From: Clostridium weizhouense
GTDB lineage: Bacteria; Bacillota; Clostridia; Clostridiales; Clostridiaceae
NCBI RefSeq assembly: GCF_019431045.1
Contig: NZ_JAHXPT010000002.1
Span: forward strand, 124,001-188,000
Length of the DNA stretch: 64,000 nucleotides
Direction: 5' to 3'
The notes beneath the pieces are model-generated. The model had not been told where the DNA came from, ran no database searches, and saw nothing but the letters and a program-made list of their open reading frames with translations. Positions 16,869 through 26,064 of this stretch are shown here, piece by piece (position 1 is the stretch's first letter; every line of letters begins with the position of its first letter). A program made the translations under genes and the position numbers.

Positions 16869-17888
16869 ATGAGGATTATAAAAAAGTATTTTATATTGAT
16901 AATAATCATATCTATTTTAATAGTGTCGCTTTTATTTTCCTTTATTTATATAAAAAGTAGATCTCAAAATTTTAAAATAGATACTGATATTTATAAATAC
17001 ACCGATGAAAATAATGACAATAATACAATTGATTCAAATTCTTCCAAAAATGTTGTTCCTACAAAATTGACTACAGGAATATCCATAAGTTCTGATTTAC
17101 TAAATTCTGATTTAACAGAGAACGAAAAATTATATATTTTAAATAATAATAAATATAATCTTGAGGATAGAATTTCATTATATTTAGGTACTGATAAAGA
17201 AGATTTTGGATTTATATATTATGATTTAAATTCTGATAAATATATAAAATTTAATGAAAATGATACTTTTATTGCTGCTAGCACTTATAAAGTTTCATTA
17301 AATTTATTAGCATATGAAAAAGTTAAACAAAATAAAGATTTACTTAATATTTTTATCAATTATAAAGATAAATATTATGAAGAAGGTACAGGTATATTAC
17401 AAGATTTAGATAATATACCACCTATGAAAGTTCAAGATTTATTAGATTTATCTATAATAAATTCTGATAATATTGCAACTAATATGGTTGGTGATTATTT
17501 GGGCGGACATGATAAAGTAAGAGAACAAGTTTGGGATATATTTAATATTCCATTATCATCTTTGGATAATATTACCACACCGGAATCCGAATTAAAAATT
17601 TTAAAACATATATATGATAATAAAGATGATTCTAATTATGCACATTTAATTAAAGTTTTACAATCTACAGATACCCATACCAGAATCGATAAATATATAC
17701 CTAAAGAAATAGTTGCTCATAAAATAGGATCAAGCAATGATTATATTCACGATATAGGTATTATAACATGTGAAAACCCGTACATATTAATAGTTTATAC
17801 AAAAGGATTAGATGATGCTGAAGAAAAAATAGGACAAGTATCTAAAGCAGTATATAATTATCAAATAAATTTTCGAGATCCTAACTAA
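16869..17888 (+). CDS. membrane-anchored serine hydrolase, class A beta-lactamase-like
   Basis: 339 residues. One N-terminal membrane anchor (residues 7-28) is followed by a polar linker to about residue 90 and an extracellular serine-hydrolase domain. The three signature boxes are present: S138-T-Y-K141, S199-D-N201 and K285-I-G (in place of KTG). I cannot find a convincing equivalent of the deacylating Glu166 before the TTPESEL segment. Activity as a true beta-lactamase is therefore uncertain; a transpeptidase- or carboxypeptidase-like role in the cell wall is equally possible. ATG after CAGGAGATG; single-gene unit. Confidence 0.8.
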   Translation: MRIIKKYFILIIIISILIVSLLFSFIYIKSRSQNFKIDTDIYKYTDENNDNNTIDSNSSKNVVPTKLTTGISISSDLLNSDLTENEKLYILNNNKYNLEDRISLYLGTDKEDFGFIYYDLNSDKYIKFNENDTFIAASTYKVSLNLLAYEKVKQNKDLLNIFINYKDKYYEEGTGILQDLDNIPPMKVQDLLDLSIINSDNIATNMVGDYLGGHDKVREQVWDIFNIPLSSLDNITTPESELKILKHIYDNKDDSNYAHLIKVLQSTDTHTRIDKYIPKEIVAHKIGSSNDYIHDIGIITCENPYILIVYTKGLDDAEEKIGQVSKAVYNYQINFRDPN

Positions 17889-17902
17889 AATTGTTTTTAA
17901 AT

Positions 17903-17955
17903 AAAAGAGTTATCTAAAAATGATTTCTTATAATCATTTCAAAGATAACTCTTTT
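17903..17955. terminator. bidirectional terminator
   Basis: AAAAGAGTTATCT and AGATAACTCTTTT with an inner inverted repeat AAATGAT / ATCATTT. It belongs to the look-alike hairpin set and stands between the serine hydrolase and the convergent permease gene. Confidence 0.85.
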
Positions 17956-18043
17956 GTTATTAATTATGGCACTCTATATAATTTTATTTTCACAAAAAAA
18001 TTATATAGAGTTTTTTGATTATATTTTTAAATTTAAATTTCTA

Positions 18044-19315
18044 TTATTCATATCTTAAAGCTTCAATCGGATCTAAATTGGCTGCTTTTTTAGCTGGATA
18101 ATATCCAAAGAATACTCCTATTGCCATTGAGAATGTGAAACTTATAAGAATTGTACTTACTGATATTATTATTGGTGCTTTTAATAATAAGCATGCGATT
18201 GCTCCAATTCCCATTCCTAAAAGTATTCCTATAATTCCACCAATAGCACATATTATAACCGATTCTATTATAAACTGTGTTTTTATATATGAACTCTTAG
18301 CACCTAATGCTTTTCTCGTACCAATTTCTTTTGTTCTCTCTGTAACTGATACTAGCATTATGTTCATTACTCCTATTCCTCCTACAAGTAATGATATAGC
18401 TGCTATTACTGATATAGCTAATGATACAGTATTAAGTGCTGAAGTCATCTCTTTAAGCTGACTTTCCATATTGTAGACATCCACATGCCATTGTTTATTA
18501 GTCTTATACAATTTATCAAAATATTTTACAAGATCATCTGTTAATTTCATTACATCGATATTAGCTTTAGGTTTTATTGTAATTTCAGAATAATTCTTGT
18601 TCTTTGCTGAAGCCTTTGCTGTAGTTATAGGAATATATAAATGTGTTTGCATATCTTTTTCTGTTGCTTTATTTGGGCCTTCAAATGGTGATGCTTCATA
18701 TTTATATACCCCTACAATAACATAAGTTTGTACAACATCACTGCAATATACTTTAATTTCTTTTCCTAATGGATCTGTATTATTCTTGAACATATTGTTT
18801 ACAAACTTATCAGAAACTACCGCAACTTTTCTACTTCCCTTAAGATCTTTATCTGTTATAAATCTCCCTTTTATCATATTTATATTACCAGTTTCTTTAT
18901 AACCATCATTTACTCCATTAATTTTTACATTGGCATATAAATAACCATCTTTTGCTTTTCCCATTCCTGTCATTTCTCTTAAAGCTATAGTTTCAATTCT
19001 ATCACTAAAAAGTTTTTTTACATTATCTAACTGTTCATTTGAAAAACAATCCTCTTCTTTTAGATTTTTCCAAATATCAGAATCATAACTTTCTCCACCA
19101 TTTTCATCAACTTTAGGAGATACATAAGCATTAATATTGGTTGCACCATTTTTAGCTAATGTATTGGTTAAAGAAGATGTCATTGCATTCCCTATTGAGA
19201 CAATTGCTATAACAGATGAAATACCTATTATAATACCAAGCATCGTTAATACAGAACGCATCTTATTAGATTTTATTCCAGCTATAGCAAGTATTATATT
19301 TTCTTTTATAAACAT
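18044..19315 (-). CDS. MacB-like ABC transporter permease
   Basis: 423 residues in the FtsX/MacB topology. A first helix near residues 20-45 (MRSVLTMLGIIIGISSVIAIVS) is followed by a large extracellular domain (residues 50-280), then three helices at the C terminus. TERTKEIGTRKALGAK is the coupling loop and PAKKAANLDPIEALRYE the family's C-terminal signature. It overlaps the end of the ATPase gene by ten bases. With the ATPase and adaptor it forms an efflux or lipoprotein/peptide-release type MacAB/YknXYZ system. Confidence 0.9.
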   Translation of the reverse strand: MFIKENIILAIAGIKSNKMRSVLTMLGIIIGISSVIAIVSIGNAMTSSLTNTLAKNGATNINAYVSPKVDENGGESYDSDIWKNLKEEDCFSNEQLDNVKKLFSDRIETIALREMTGMGKAKDGYLYANVKINGVNDGYKETGNINMIKGRFITDKDLKGSRKVAVVSDKFVNNMFKNNTDPLGKEIKVYCSDVVQTYVIVGVYKYEASPFEGPNKATEKDMQTHLYIPITTAKASAKNKNYSEITIKPKANIDVMKLTDDLVKYFDKLYKTNKQWHVDVYNMESQLKEMTSALNTVSLAISVIAAISLLVGGIGVMNIMLVSVTERTKEIGTRKALGAKSSYIKTQFIIESVIICAIGGIIGILLGMGIGAIACLLLKAPIIISVSTILISFTFSMAIGVFFGYYPAKKAANLDPIEALRYE

Positions 19316-20052
19316 AACTTTTCACCCTCTGGAAATCTTCTAGAATACTGTTTATTGTACTCTTCTGATATTATTTTTCCATCCCTTAAAGTTATAATTC
19401 TTTCTGTTTCCTTTGCCAATTCATAGTTGTGAGTTATAAATACTATAGTTTTTCCTTGAGTTTCATGAACTTTATGGAATAAATCCATCACTAATCTACC
19501 TGTTGAAGAGTCAAGTGCTCCTGTTGGTTCATCCGCAAGTATGATGCTTGGATCATTTGCTAATGCACGAGCAATTGCAACTCTTTGTTTTTGTCCCCCA
19601 GAAAGTTCATTTGGAAGATGTGTTAATCTTTCTTGCATATCTACAAGTTCTAAAAGCTTCTTTGCACGTTCTATTCTTGTTTTCTTATCCATTCCTGCAT
19701 AAAGCATTGGTAATTCTACATTTTTTAATGCAGTACTTCTAGGAATTAAATTAAAAGTTTGAAATACAAATCCTATCTTCTTATTACGTATTTCTGATAA
19801 ATGATTATCTGATGATTCATTTATATTGCTCTCATCTAAAATGTAACTCCCTGAAGTTGGTCTATCAAGTGCACCAATTATATTCATTAAAGTACTTTTA
19901 CCAGAACCAGAAGCTCCAACAATAGATACAAATTCACCTCTTCTTACATTTATATCAATATTCTTTAATATATCTAATTGATTAGGAGTGCCTATATAAA
20001 AGCTTTTTATAATATTTTTCATTTCTATTATATTATCCTTCAACAGCACCAT
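19306..20052 (-). CDS. MacB/LolD-type ABC transporter ATPase
   Basis: About 238-248 residues. Walker A is GASGSGKST, the Q-loop is VFQTFNLIP, the ABC signature is LSGGQKQRVAIARAL, Walker B is IILADEPTGALD and the switch is ITHN. The frame opens at an ATG at 20052 inside the end of the adaptor gene. The ATG at 20022 (MKNIIKSFYIG) is 13 bases after GAAGGA and is an equally possible start. It partners the overlapping permease gene. Confidence 0.92.
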   Translation of the reverse strand: MVLLKDNIIEMKNIIKSFYIGTPNQLDILKNIDINVRRGEFVSIVGASGSGKSTLMNIIGALDRPTSGSYILDESNINESSDNHLSEIRNKKIGFVFQTFNLIPRSTALKNVELPMLYAGMDKKTRIERAKKLLELVDMQERLTHLPNELSGGQKQRVAIARALANDPSIILADEPTGALDSSTGRLVMDLFHKVHETQGKTIVFITHNYELAKETERIITLRDGKIISEEYNKQYSRRFPEGEKLCL

Positions 20053-21451
20053 CCCCTTTTATTTCGATATTACTTCCAACAGTATAACTTGAAGGATTGG
20101 AAAGAATGATTAATCCGTCCTTAATTTCATCACCAGATATTTCAACATTAAAGTCTGATTCCATACCTATAGTTACAGGTAATTGCTTAACAATATATTG
20201 CTCTCCTTCTTGTTTTTCTGCTACATATATACTACTTCCATTTTCATCTTCTATTATACTTTCATGTGGTACTGCATATACATCATCTTTTTCCTCTAAA
20301 ATAATATTTACTCTAGCATTCATACCAACTTTTATTTTATCATTTGGTTCTTTCATTTTTACTTTGGCTTCAAAATTAACATCATTACTTGATTGTGTTT
20401 CTCCTTGAGGTGCTTTCTCTTTCTTAGCTGTAGGATCAATACCTTGTATTTCTCCTTCAATTTCAATATCTTCTGTTGCATCTGTTTTTATATTAGCTTT
20501 TTGTCCTGGCTTAACATTAGTAACATCAACTTCTTTTATAGATACAAATATTGTTACGTTATCTAAATCTTCAATTTCAAAAAGTGCTCCTGTACTTGGA
20601 CTTCCTACGACCGCATTTACACTAGTAATAGTTCCATCAACAGGTGCTTTAATTATACATTCTTGTAATTCATTTTGTTTATTTTCAAGTGCAATTCTTT
20701 CACTTCTATTATTATAATTTGTTTGTGCAGTTTCATAACTGTTTTTAAGATTCTTAATATCTTCATTCACCTTAATCTTTGCATTTTCTAATACAACTAA
20801 AGCTTTATCATAATCAGATTTTGCATTCTTATACTCAGTTTCAGTTTTTTTTAGATCCTGTTCTGAAATTTCTCCATAACCTAAAAGCACTTTATTGTAT
20901 TCATAAATTCTTTGTTTATCATCTAAATCTCTTTTAGTTGAATCTATAGCTGTAGTTGCATTTATAATTTCTGTATTCAAATTATTTTCATTCATATAAA
21001 CTGCATTTTCATAAGCAGATTTTTTACTTTCAAGTTCTATTTTAGCGTTGGATTCAGAAGCATTAACTGTTTCTGTTGTTTGTGCTATTTCTCTCTCTAA
21101 TTTTTCGGTATCCAGTACTGCTAAAACATCTCCTTTTTTTACTTTATCTCCAACCTTCACCTTAATTTCCTTAACTATATTAGTAGAATTAGTATACACG
21201 TTAGTGGAATTATCACTTTTAATATCTCCTAAAACATTAATACTATTTATAATATTAGTTTTTTGAAGAACATTATATTGTACATCCATTGCTTGCTTAG
21301 GAGACTTTAGTTTTAAAAAGGTAAAACCACCTACTAAAATGATTAATATACCAATTACAATAAATTTCTTTTTGCCTTTTTTACCTTTAGTAGTTATATT
21401 TTTGAAATTTATATTTTTAGGACTTAATTTTCTTATATCAAGTTTAAGCAT
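20033..21451 (-). CDS. MacA/HlyD-like periplasmic-adaptor-type membrane fusion protein
   Basis: 472 residues. An N-terminal membrane helix lies at about residues 28-47 (KFIVIGILIILVGGFTFL). It is followed by the first half of a lipoyl domain (IKEIKVKVGDKVKKGDVLAVLD), a long coiled-coil hairpin (residues 115-260), the second lipoyl half (CIIKAPVDGTITSVNAVVGS), and beta-barrel and membrane-proximal domains. In a single-membrane cell such proteins stabilise MacB-like permeases outside the membrane. It lies 19 bases after the TolC-like gene. Confidence 0.88.
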   Translation of the reverse strand: MLKLDIRKLSPKNINFKNITTKGKKGKKKFIVIGILIILVGGFTFLKLKSPKQAMDVQYNVLQKTNIINSINVLGDIKSDNSTNVYTNSTNIVKEIKVKVGDKVKKGDVLAVLDTEKLEREIAQTTETVNASESNAKIELESKKSAYENAVYMNENNLNTEIINATTAIDSTKRDLDDKQRIYEYNKVLLGYGEISEQDLKKTETEYKNAKSDYDKALVVLENAKIKVNEDIKNLKNSYETAQTNYNNRSERIALENKQNELQECIIKAPVDGTITSVNAVVGSPSTGALFEIEDLDNVTIFVSIKEVDVTNVKPGQKANIKTDATEDIEIEGEIQGIDPTAKKEKAPQGETQSSNDVNFEAKVKMKEPNDKIKVGMNARVNIILEEKDDVYAVPHESIIEDENGSSIYVAEKQEGEQYIVKQLPVTIGMESDFNVEISGDEIKDGLIILSNPSSYTVGSNIEIKGDGAVEG

Positions 21452-21470
21452 ATCTATCTATCACTCCAAT

Positions 21471-22619
21471 CTAGTAACCATTTTTCATTTGTATATAAGT
21501 TAAGTAATTTATATACAAGTTATTTTTTTGAGATATAAAGTCTGACTCTTTTTTGTTTAATTCATTTTCAAACTCTTCTATTTGTTTTTTAGATGTAAAA
21601 CCATAATTATATTTGCTATTCATAATAACCACATCATATTGATCTCTTTTTAATCTTTCATCAGCATTTTTTATTAAATCACACGAAACTTTAAGATTAT
21701 TATATTGTTTTTCAAATTCTAATTTTGCTTTATCTTTTTCTTGTTTAAAATAAATTTCATTATTATCAATTTCATAATCACTTATATCATCTAAATCATC
21801 TAATTTATCAGATTCAATTTTTCTTATTTGCATATCCACATTATTATCAAGCATTTCTTCTAAATCATCTTGAAAATTAATCTTAGAAATTTTATCTAAA
21901 TCAATTTTAATGTCTGTATTAAATTTCAATTCTTCTGTATTAGATAAACCTAATGATAAAAGAAGTTCTTTCAAATCATTTTCCTGTTTAGTATTTAATT
22001 GAGATAATTCATTTTTTAAATCTGTAGTATCAAATGTATTAGTAGTATATTCTTTTTTAGATATGAATCCCATTTCATATTTTTTCTTAGAAACTTCTGA
22101 TTGTTTATTTTTTGTGTTAAGCTCTGATAACTTAACTTCTTTTTTAGCTACTGTATCTAAATAATCTATATATTGCTTTTGCACTTTCATTACAGCTTGT
22201 CTTACTTCTTTATCATATTTTGTCCTGGCTATTCTTAGATCATATTTTTTTGCCTTTTTACTGTCTTTAAGTGATTCCAATTCCTCTTGCGAAGCTTCTA
22301 ATTTTTTCTTATTAGGATCTTCTTTAGGAGTTTCATTTATATTTTCTTTATTTTCAGGTGCTGCTTTTACTATTTCAATTTTATTTTTTAAATCTTTTAT
22401 TTCATCTTCTAAATCATCAATCTTATCAATAGTATCTTTATACTCTTCTCTTGCTTTTTCTAAATTATTCTCTATAATCTTTAGTTCTGGACTGTATTCA
22501 AGCATAATTTCTTCTATATTATCAAGAGATATTTCAATAACATTATTTGTAGCAGCTTGTACATTTGTAAAATTTAAACATACTATAAATAAAATTAAAG
22601 CGCTTATAAATTTTTTCAT
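21471..22619 (-). CDS. TolC-like secreted coiled-coil protein of the MacAB operon
   Basis: 382 residues with a signal peptide (MKKFISALILFIVCLNFTNVQA, cut after AQA-like VQA). The mature part is almost all coiled coil. It has two repeats in the style of outer-membrane efflux proteins: LDNIEEIMLEYSPELKIIENNLEKA near the start, and TKYDKEVRQAVMKVQKQYIDYLD...KKYEMGFISKKEYT, echoed by YDVVIMNSKYNYGFTSKKQIEEFE near the end. This is the TolC family pattern without obvious barrel strands. First gene of a four-gene unit. The organism should have no outer membrane, so its role is unclear. Confidence 0.75.
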   Translation of the reverse strand: MKKFISALILFIVCLNFTNVQAATNNVIEISLDNIEEIMLEYSPELKIIENNLEKAREEYKDTIDKIDDLEDEIKDLKNKIEIVKAAPENKENINETPKEDPNKKKLEASQEELESLKDSKKAKKYDLRIARTKYDKEVRQAVMKVQKQYIDYLDTVAKKEVKLSELNTKNKQSEVSKKKYEMGFISKKEYTTNTFDTTDLKNELSQLNTKQENDLKELLLSLGLSNTEELKFNTDIKIDLDKISKINFQDDLEEMLDNNVDMQIRKIESDKLDDLDDISDYEIDNNEIYFKQEKDKAKLEFEKQYNNLKVSCDLIKNADERLKRDQYDVVIMNSKYNYGFTSKKQIEEFENELNKKESDFISQKNNLYINYLTYIQMKNGY

Positions 22620-22909
22620 CTATTATTCCTCCAACTTTGTTTTTTATTAATGCATTTTTTCATTTTTAGTCTAAATTTAATATTTTTTCTATAAAATAAT
22701 TATATAGATTATGTTTTAAGTAAATCTTAAGATATTATTATTTTTTCCTATATTTATCTTAAAAATATATATTTTAGAAATCATAAATAGTATCCCCTAT
22801 TTTAAGTGTTGAAAAAAGGCATATTTAATATAGAAAATTTTTATTCCCCTAACAGCACCTAATTTTTCAATTATTATTACTATTTAGATTAATAATAAAT
22901 AAAAATAAT

Positions 22910-22954
22910 AAGAGCTTATCTTAAATACTTACTGTATTTTAAGATAAGCTCTTA
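22910..22954. terminator. hairpin terminator
   Basis: AAGAGCTTATCTTAAA with its inverted copy around a loop, one of the look-alike hairpin set. It lies between the start of the TolC-like operon and the MITE-like element downstream of rubrerythrin copy 1. Confidence 0.75.
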
Positions 22955-22971
22955 AGGGTTAATTAATTTAT

Positions 22972-23133
22972 TTAGGCAAATTCAAAAAATAATAAAGCAT
23001 TATGCTCGTCTATTTGATATGATACTGCGTTAGCAAATTTAGCTAATAGCTCGCTATTAACTAAATTTACTTCCTTATTTCACATAAAATATACAACGCC
23101 TCTTCGATCTATTATTTTATTCCATGTGCCTTA
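22972..23133. repeat. MITE-like element, long form, opposite orientation (family A copy 3)
   Basis: About 160 bp, ends TTAGGCA and ATGTGCCTTA with TTA on both sides. The core AAATTTAGCTAATAGC / GCTATTAACTAAATTT is the reverse complement of copy 1, so this copy is inverted. It ends 11 bases from the stop codon of the first rubrerythrin gene. Confidence 0.85.
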
Positions 23134-23143
23134 ATATATATTT

Positions 23144-23686
23144 TTATGCAAAATATCTGTCTAATAATCCTTTAAATGCTTTTCCATGTCTTGCTTCATC
23201 CTTGCACATTTCATGTACTGTATCATGAATTGCATCTAAGTTTAATTGTTTAGCTAATGTAGCTAAATCTTTCTTTCCTTGACATGCTCCATGTTCTGCT
23301 TCTACTCTTAATTCTAAGTTTTTCTTTGTGTCTGCATTTACTACTTCTCCTAGTAATTCTGCAAATTTTGCTGCATGTTCTGCTTCTTCAAATGCTATTC
23401 TCTTATATGCTTCTGCTACTTCTGGGAATCCTTCTCTATCTGCTTGTCTTGACATTGCTAAGTACATTCCTACTTCTGTACATTCTCCCATGAAGTTTGC
23501 TTGTAATCCTTCTATTATTCTTGGATCTACATCTTTAGCTATTCCTACTACGTGTTCATCCGCAAATGCTAAGTCTCCACTTTTTTCTATAAACTTATCT
23601 GGTCCAACTCCACATACTGGACACTTTTCTGGTGCTGCTTCTCCTTCATACACATAACCACATACTGTACATACAAATTTTTTCAT
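23144..23686 (-). CDS. rbr: reverse rubrerythrin, copy 1
   Basis: 180 residues. The rubredoxin Fe(SCys)4 domain is N-terminal (CTVCGY and CPVCG; C6, C9, C22, C25). The four-helix diiron domain follows, with the E...EH motifs [31 protein letters not shown] and CKDEARHG. This reversed domain order is that of the clostridial RevRbr, an NADH-linked peroxide and oxygen reductase. Its protein is identical to that of the copy at 26.5 kb. Strong GGGGG ribosome binding site. Promoter as annotated at 23790. Confidence 0.95.
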   Translation of the reverse strand: MKKFVCTVCGYVYEGEAAPEKCPVCGVGPDKFIEKSGDLAFADEHVVGIAKDVDPRIIEGLQANFMGECTEVGMYLAMSRQADREGFPEVAEAYKRIAFEEAEHAAKFAELLGEVVNADTKKNLELRVEAEHGACQGKKDLATLAKQLNLDAIHDTVHEMCKDEARHGKAFKGLLDRYFA

Positions 23687-23789
23687 AATTTTGTTCCCCC
23701 TATATTCTATTAATTAATTTTACTTATTTTTAAATTTTATTTTTAATATCTTTTGTTTTATTTTTATTTTGTTTTCTTTGACAGTTTTT

Positions 23790-23818
23790 ATTATATAATA
23801 ATAATTATTATTTGTAAA
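23790..23818 (-). promoter_or_regulatory. rubrerythrin promoter with PerR-like palindrome (copy 1)
   Basis: Minus strand TTTACA, 17 bases, TATAAT. The spacer holds AATAATAATTATTATT, a palindrome close to the PerR consensus TTATAATNATTATAA. The untranslated leader is about 95 bases. PerR control is inferred from the known peroxide regulation of clostridial rubrerythrins. Confidence 0.55.
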
Positions 23819-23880
23819 TAGTTTTTTATAAAAAAAATTAAAACAAATGAAATTCTTCTAAACTCCTATTTGTTTTAACT

Positions 23881-24576
23881 CTATAATACTACTATTAAAC
23901 TGATATTAATTATCAAATATACTAGTATAAATATATAATTTTTGATGCTTATTTTAAAATCATATGAATAATGATGTTTCCCTACATAACATCTATTCTT
24001 TAATCCTTCATTGATTTCTTTCCACCTATACAAAAGGTTTCTAAATACAACACTTATCCCCTTACCAAAATATTTTAATTTATCCTTATATTTTTTACTA
24101 ACACCTCTACAATTCATAGCTCTAAATGTAATTTCAAAGTCTTTCTCAATAATTATCAGAAATGTTTCTAACGATTTTGCTATATCAGCTATATCAGCTA
24201 AATATTTATTTTTGCTTAAGATATAAACTAAATGATTTATAGGCGTTGTTAATGCAAAAAAACTAATAGTAATAGCTCCATTAATACCTCTTAAGAAAAG
24301 CAATATAATAAAATTATATTGCTTTTCAAAAGTAAATGTTATAGCTGTAAATAATGAAAATATTACTGCTATTTTAACAAATTTTCTTACTATTTTAAAT
24401 TCTACCTTAGTTACAACACATAAAATAATAAAAAATATTATATTAAATACTATAACTTCATATTTTTCAGTATACGAACAAAGTATTAATGAAATTAATA
24501 TTAATAATAACTTTTCTCCAGGATGAATTTTACTAAATTCATTAATGTTAGCGTAAAGACTAACTTCTCTTAGCAT
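23881..24576 (-). CDS. cbiQ: cobalt ECF transporter T component
   Basis: 231 residues, about five membrane helices. IHPGEKLLLILISL is the start of the EcfT/CbiQ fold. The coupling-helix signature appears as AMNCRGV (for the usual A-x-x-x-RG), followed by a second cytoplasmic motif around EINEGLKNRCYVG. It overlaps cbiN by 17 bases. The gene ends just before the rubrerythrin control region, and no cbiO ATPase gene follows. Its last eleven or so codons are repeated upstream of rubrerythrin copy 2. Confidence 0.9.
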   Translation of the reverse strand: MLREVSLYANINEFSKIHPGEKLLLILISLILCSYTEKYEVIVFNIIFFIILCVVTKVEFKIVRKFVKIAVIFSLFTAITFTFEKQYNFIILLFLRGINGAITISFFALTTPINHLVYILSKNKYLADIADIAKSLETFLIIIEKDFEITFRAMNCRGVSKKYKDKLKYFGKGISVVFRNLLYRWKEINEGLKNRCYVGKHHYSYDFKISIKNYIFILVYLIINISLIVVL

Positions 24577-24835
24577 TACTTTTTTTACCTATAAAATATC
24601 CTATAAATCCTGCTCCAATTGCTGCTTGACTACAAAACAATAATGATTCAATTTCTCCAGATGGTGGTTCCCAAAGTGATTCAAACCATGGTTCATAACC
24701 TTCATTCATCTCAGTAATTAAGTCTCCTGCTTGATCATCAGCCCCTGCAAACTCATCTCCCTTATTAAATAGCAATGGTGCTACTACTAAAAATAAGCTT
24801 AATATTAATAATAAAATTATATTTTTTTTCTTCAC
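24560..24835 (-). CDS. cbiN: cobalt ECF transporter accessory subunit
   Basis: 91 residues, the usual size, with an N-terminal helix (IILLLILSLFLVVAPLLF), the extracellular segment FAGADDQAGDLITEMNEGYEPWFESLWEPPSGEIESLLF and a C-terminal helix. The ADDQA and YEPW...W.PPSGE..S.LF elements are family hallmarks. It sits three bases after cbiM. Confidence 0.93.
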   Translation of the reverse strand: MKKKNIILLLILSLFLVVAPLLFNKGDEFAGADDQAGDLITEMNEGYEPWFESLWEPPSGEIESLLFCSQAAIGAGFIGYFIGKKSNAKRS

Positions 24836-24838
24836 TTA

Positions 24839-25558
24839 TTATTCCTCCATAATTCCTAAAAGTTCTTCTTTACAGTGTTTTTTTATAAAATCATAAATTA
24901 CTACAGAAATTATTCCTTCTACAATTGCTAATGGAATTTGAGTTACAGCAAATATTCCCATAAACTTAACTACTGCAAATGCTATCCCACCTGTTGAAGA
25001 TGGAAATGCTAATCCAAGTTGTATAGATGTTATTACATATGTTGTTAAATCTCCAAGTGCTGCTGCAAGACCTACTGCTAATAATTCATTCTTTCCTTTT
25101 AATAATTTATAAATACCAAAAGCAACAAACGGTCCTACAATACCCATTGAAAATAAGTTTGCTCCTAATGTTGTTATTCCTCCATGAGCTAATAACAATG
25201 CTTGAAATAATAAAACTACTAAAGAAATTATAGTCATTACTACTGGTCCAAATACTACTGCTCCAATTCCTGTACCAGTTGGATGAGAACAACTTCCTGT
25301 AACTGATGGAATTTTAAGTGCTGACATCATAAAAACAAATGCAGCCATTAAACCTAATAACATCTTTATTTCTTTATTCTTAGTTGTTAGTTTTCTCAAC
25401 TTTTTTATACTCAAAAATAAAAATGGTAAAATCAGAACAAAATAAAATATTGACCAATTTAATGGTAAATATCCTTCTGATATATGCATTGCATATGCAT
25501 TATGTGGAATTGCTAGTGAAAGTAATAAAGCGTAGATAATAAAAATTGATTTTTTCAT
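24839..25558 (-). CDS. cbiM: cobalt ECF transporter substrate-binding subunit
   Basis: 239 residues. A signal peptide (ending HNAYA) exposes the new N terminus MHISEGYLP, whose Met-His chelates the metal in CbiM proteins. Six or so further helices include HPTGTGIGAVVFGP and LAHGGITTLGANLFSMGIVGP, typical of CbiM. First of cbiM-N-Q. A cobalamin riboswitch lies about 620 bases upstream on the same strand, separated by two hairpins and repeat sequences. Confidence 0.95.
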   Translation of the reverse strand: MKKSIFIIYALLLSLAIPHNAYAMHISEGYLPLNWSIFYFVLILPFLFLSIKKLRKLTTKNKEIKMLLGLMAAFVFMMSALKIPSVTGSCSHPTGTGIGAVVFGPVVMTIISLVVLLFQALLLAHGGITTLGANLFSMGIVGPFVAFGIYKLLKGKNELLAVGLAAALGDLTTYVITSIQLGLAFPSSTGGIAFAVVKFMGIFAVTQIPLAIVEGIISVVIYDFIKKHCKEELLGIMEE

Positions 25559-25590
25559 AATACCTCCAATTAATCTTATAATATTAGTTT

Positions 25591-25763
25591 ATATAAGTTC
25601 CAATAAAGTTTATTTATTACTTAAATAATATAGTTAAGAACTTATATATAAAATTTATTATATATACGTTTCTAATCTAATACTGTTAATACAAATATTT
25701 ATTTTCTATAAAAATCAAATAAAAAATTATAAACTTATTCTTTTAATTAGAACATATATATTA
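25591..25763 (+). repeat. intergenic repeat family B, copy 2
   Basis: Opens with AAGTTCCAATAAAGTTTAT, has the internal block GAACTTATATA.AAAATTTAT, and ends with TTAATTAGAACATATATATTA-like sequence (18 of those bases match copy 3). It lies directly upstream of cbiM, between the gene and its presumed riboswitch. No open frame of note. Confidence 0.65.
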
Positions 25764-25802
25764 AATATATTTTGCTATCCTTATTTAGAAATTCGATAAA
25801 AT

Positions 25803-25937
25803 TACAAATAAAGCGAATGTTGTATTTTAAGTTGTTGAAAAATTGCATAGCAAACTTGTTTAACGTATATTGGTAAGTATGTACTAGAAATAAATTTTAA
25901 GCACAGATTAAATTTGCTCTCAATATTTAGTTGAAAA
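25803..25937 (-). pseudogene. possible decayed coding remnant upstream of cbiM
   Basis: A minus-strand frame of about 45 codons reads through QLNIESKFNLCLKF and YVKQVCYAIFQQLKIQ and ends in a stop near 25803, with stops just before it. No start or ribosome site is visible. It lies beside repeat family C, so it may be the tail of a lost transposase or of the gene the riboswitch once controlled. Low confidence. Confidence 0.2.
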
Positions 25938-25984
25938 TCATTCTTTTAAAATAATACATGTTATAAAACTACAAATAATAACGA

Positions 25985-26064
25985 TACTTATCACCTTTAT
26001 AAAACAAGATATTCTATAATTTATACGCAGATTATTTAATAATATAAATTCCTAAACAATAAAA
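25985..26064 (-). repeat. intergenic repeat family C, copy 1
   Basis: About 80 bases matching 41371-41448 at roughly four positions in five, including CAGATTATTT and TACTTATCA. On the minus strand it begins right after the T-tract of a hairpin terminator, as the other copy also does. Confidence 0.6.

Noticed and set aside
22681..22735. Direct repeats resembling a two-component response regulator site before the TolC-like operon
   Set aside because: The TTAAGAT/TTACTTAA blocks are short in very AT-rich DNA and no regulator gene is adjacent; not enough support.
23284..23657. Two plus-strand open frames across the rubrerythrin gene (and the same pair at 26661-27034)
   Set aside because: They are antisense to a gene with complete iron-site motifs, lack ribosome binding sites, and translate to leucine/serine-rich low-complexity text; they repeat only because the gene is duplicated.
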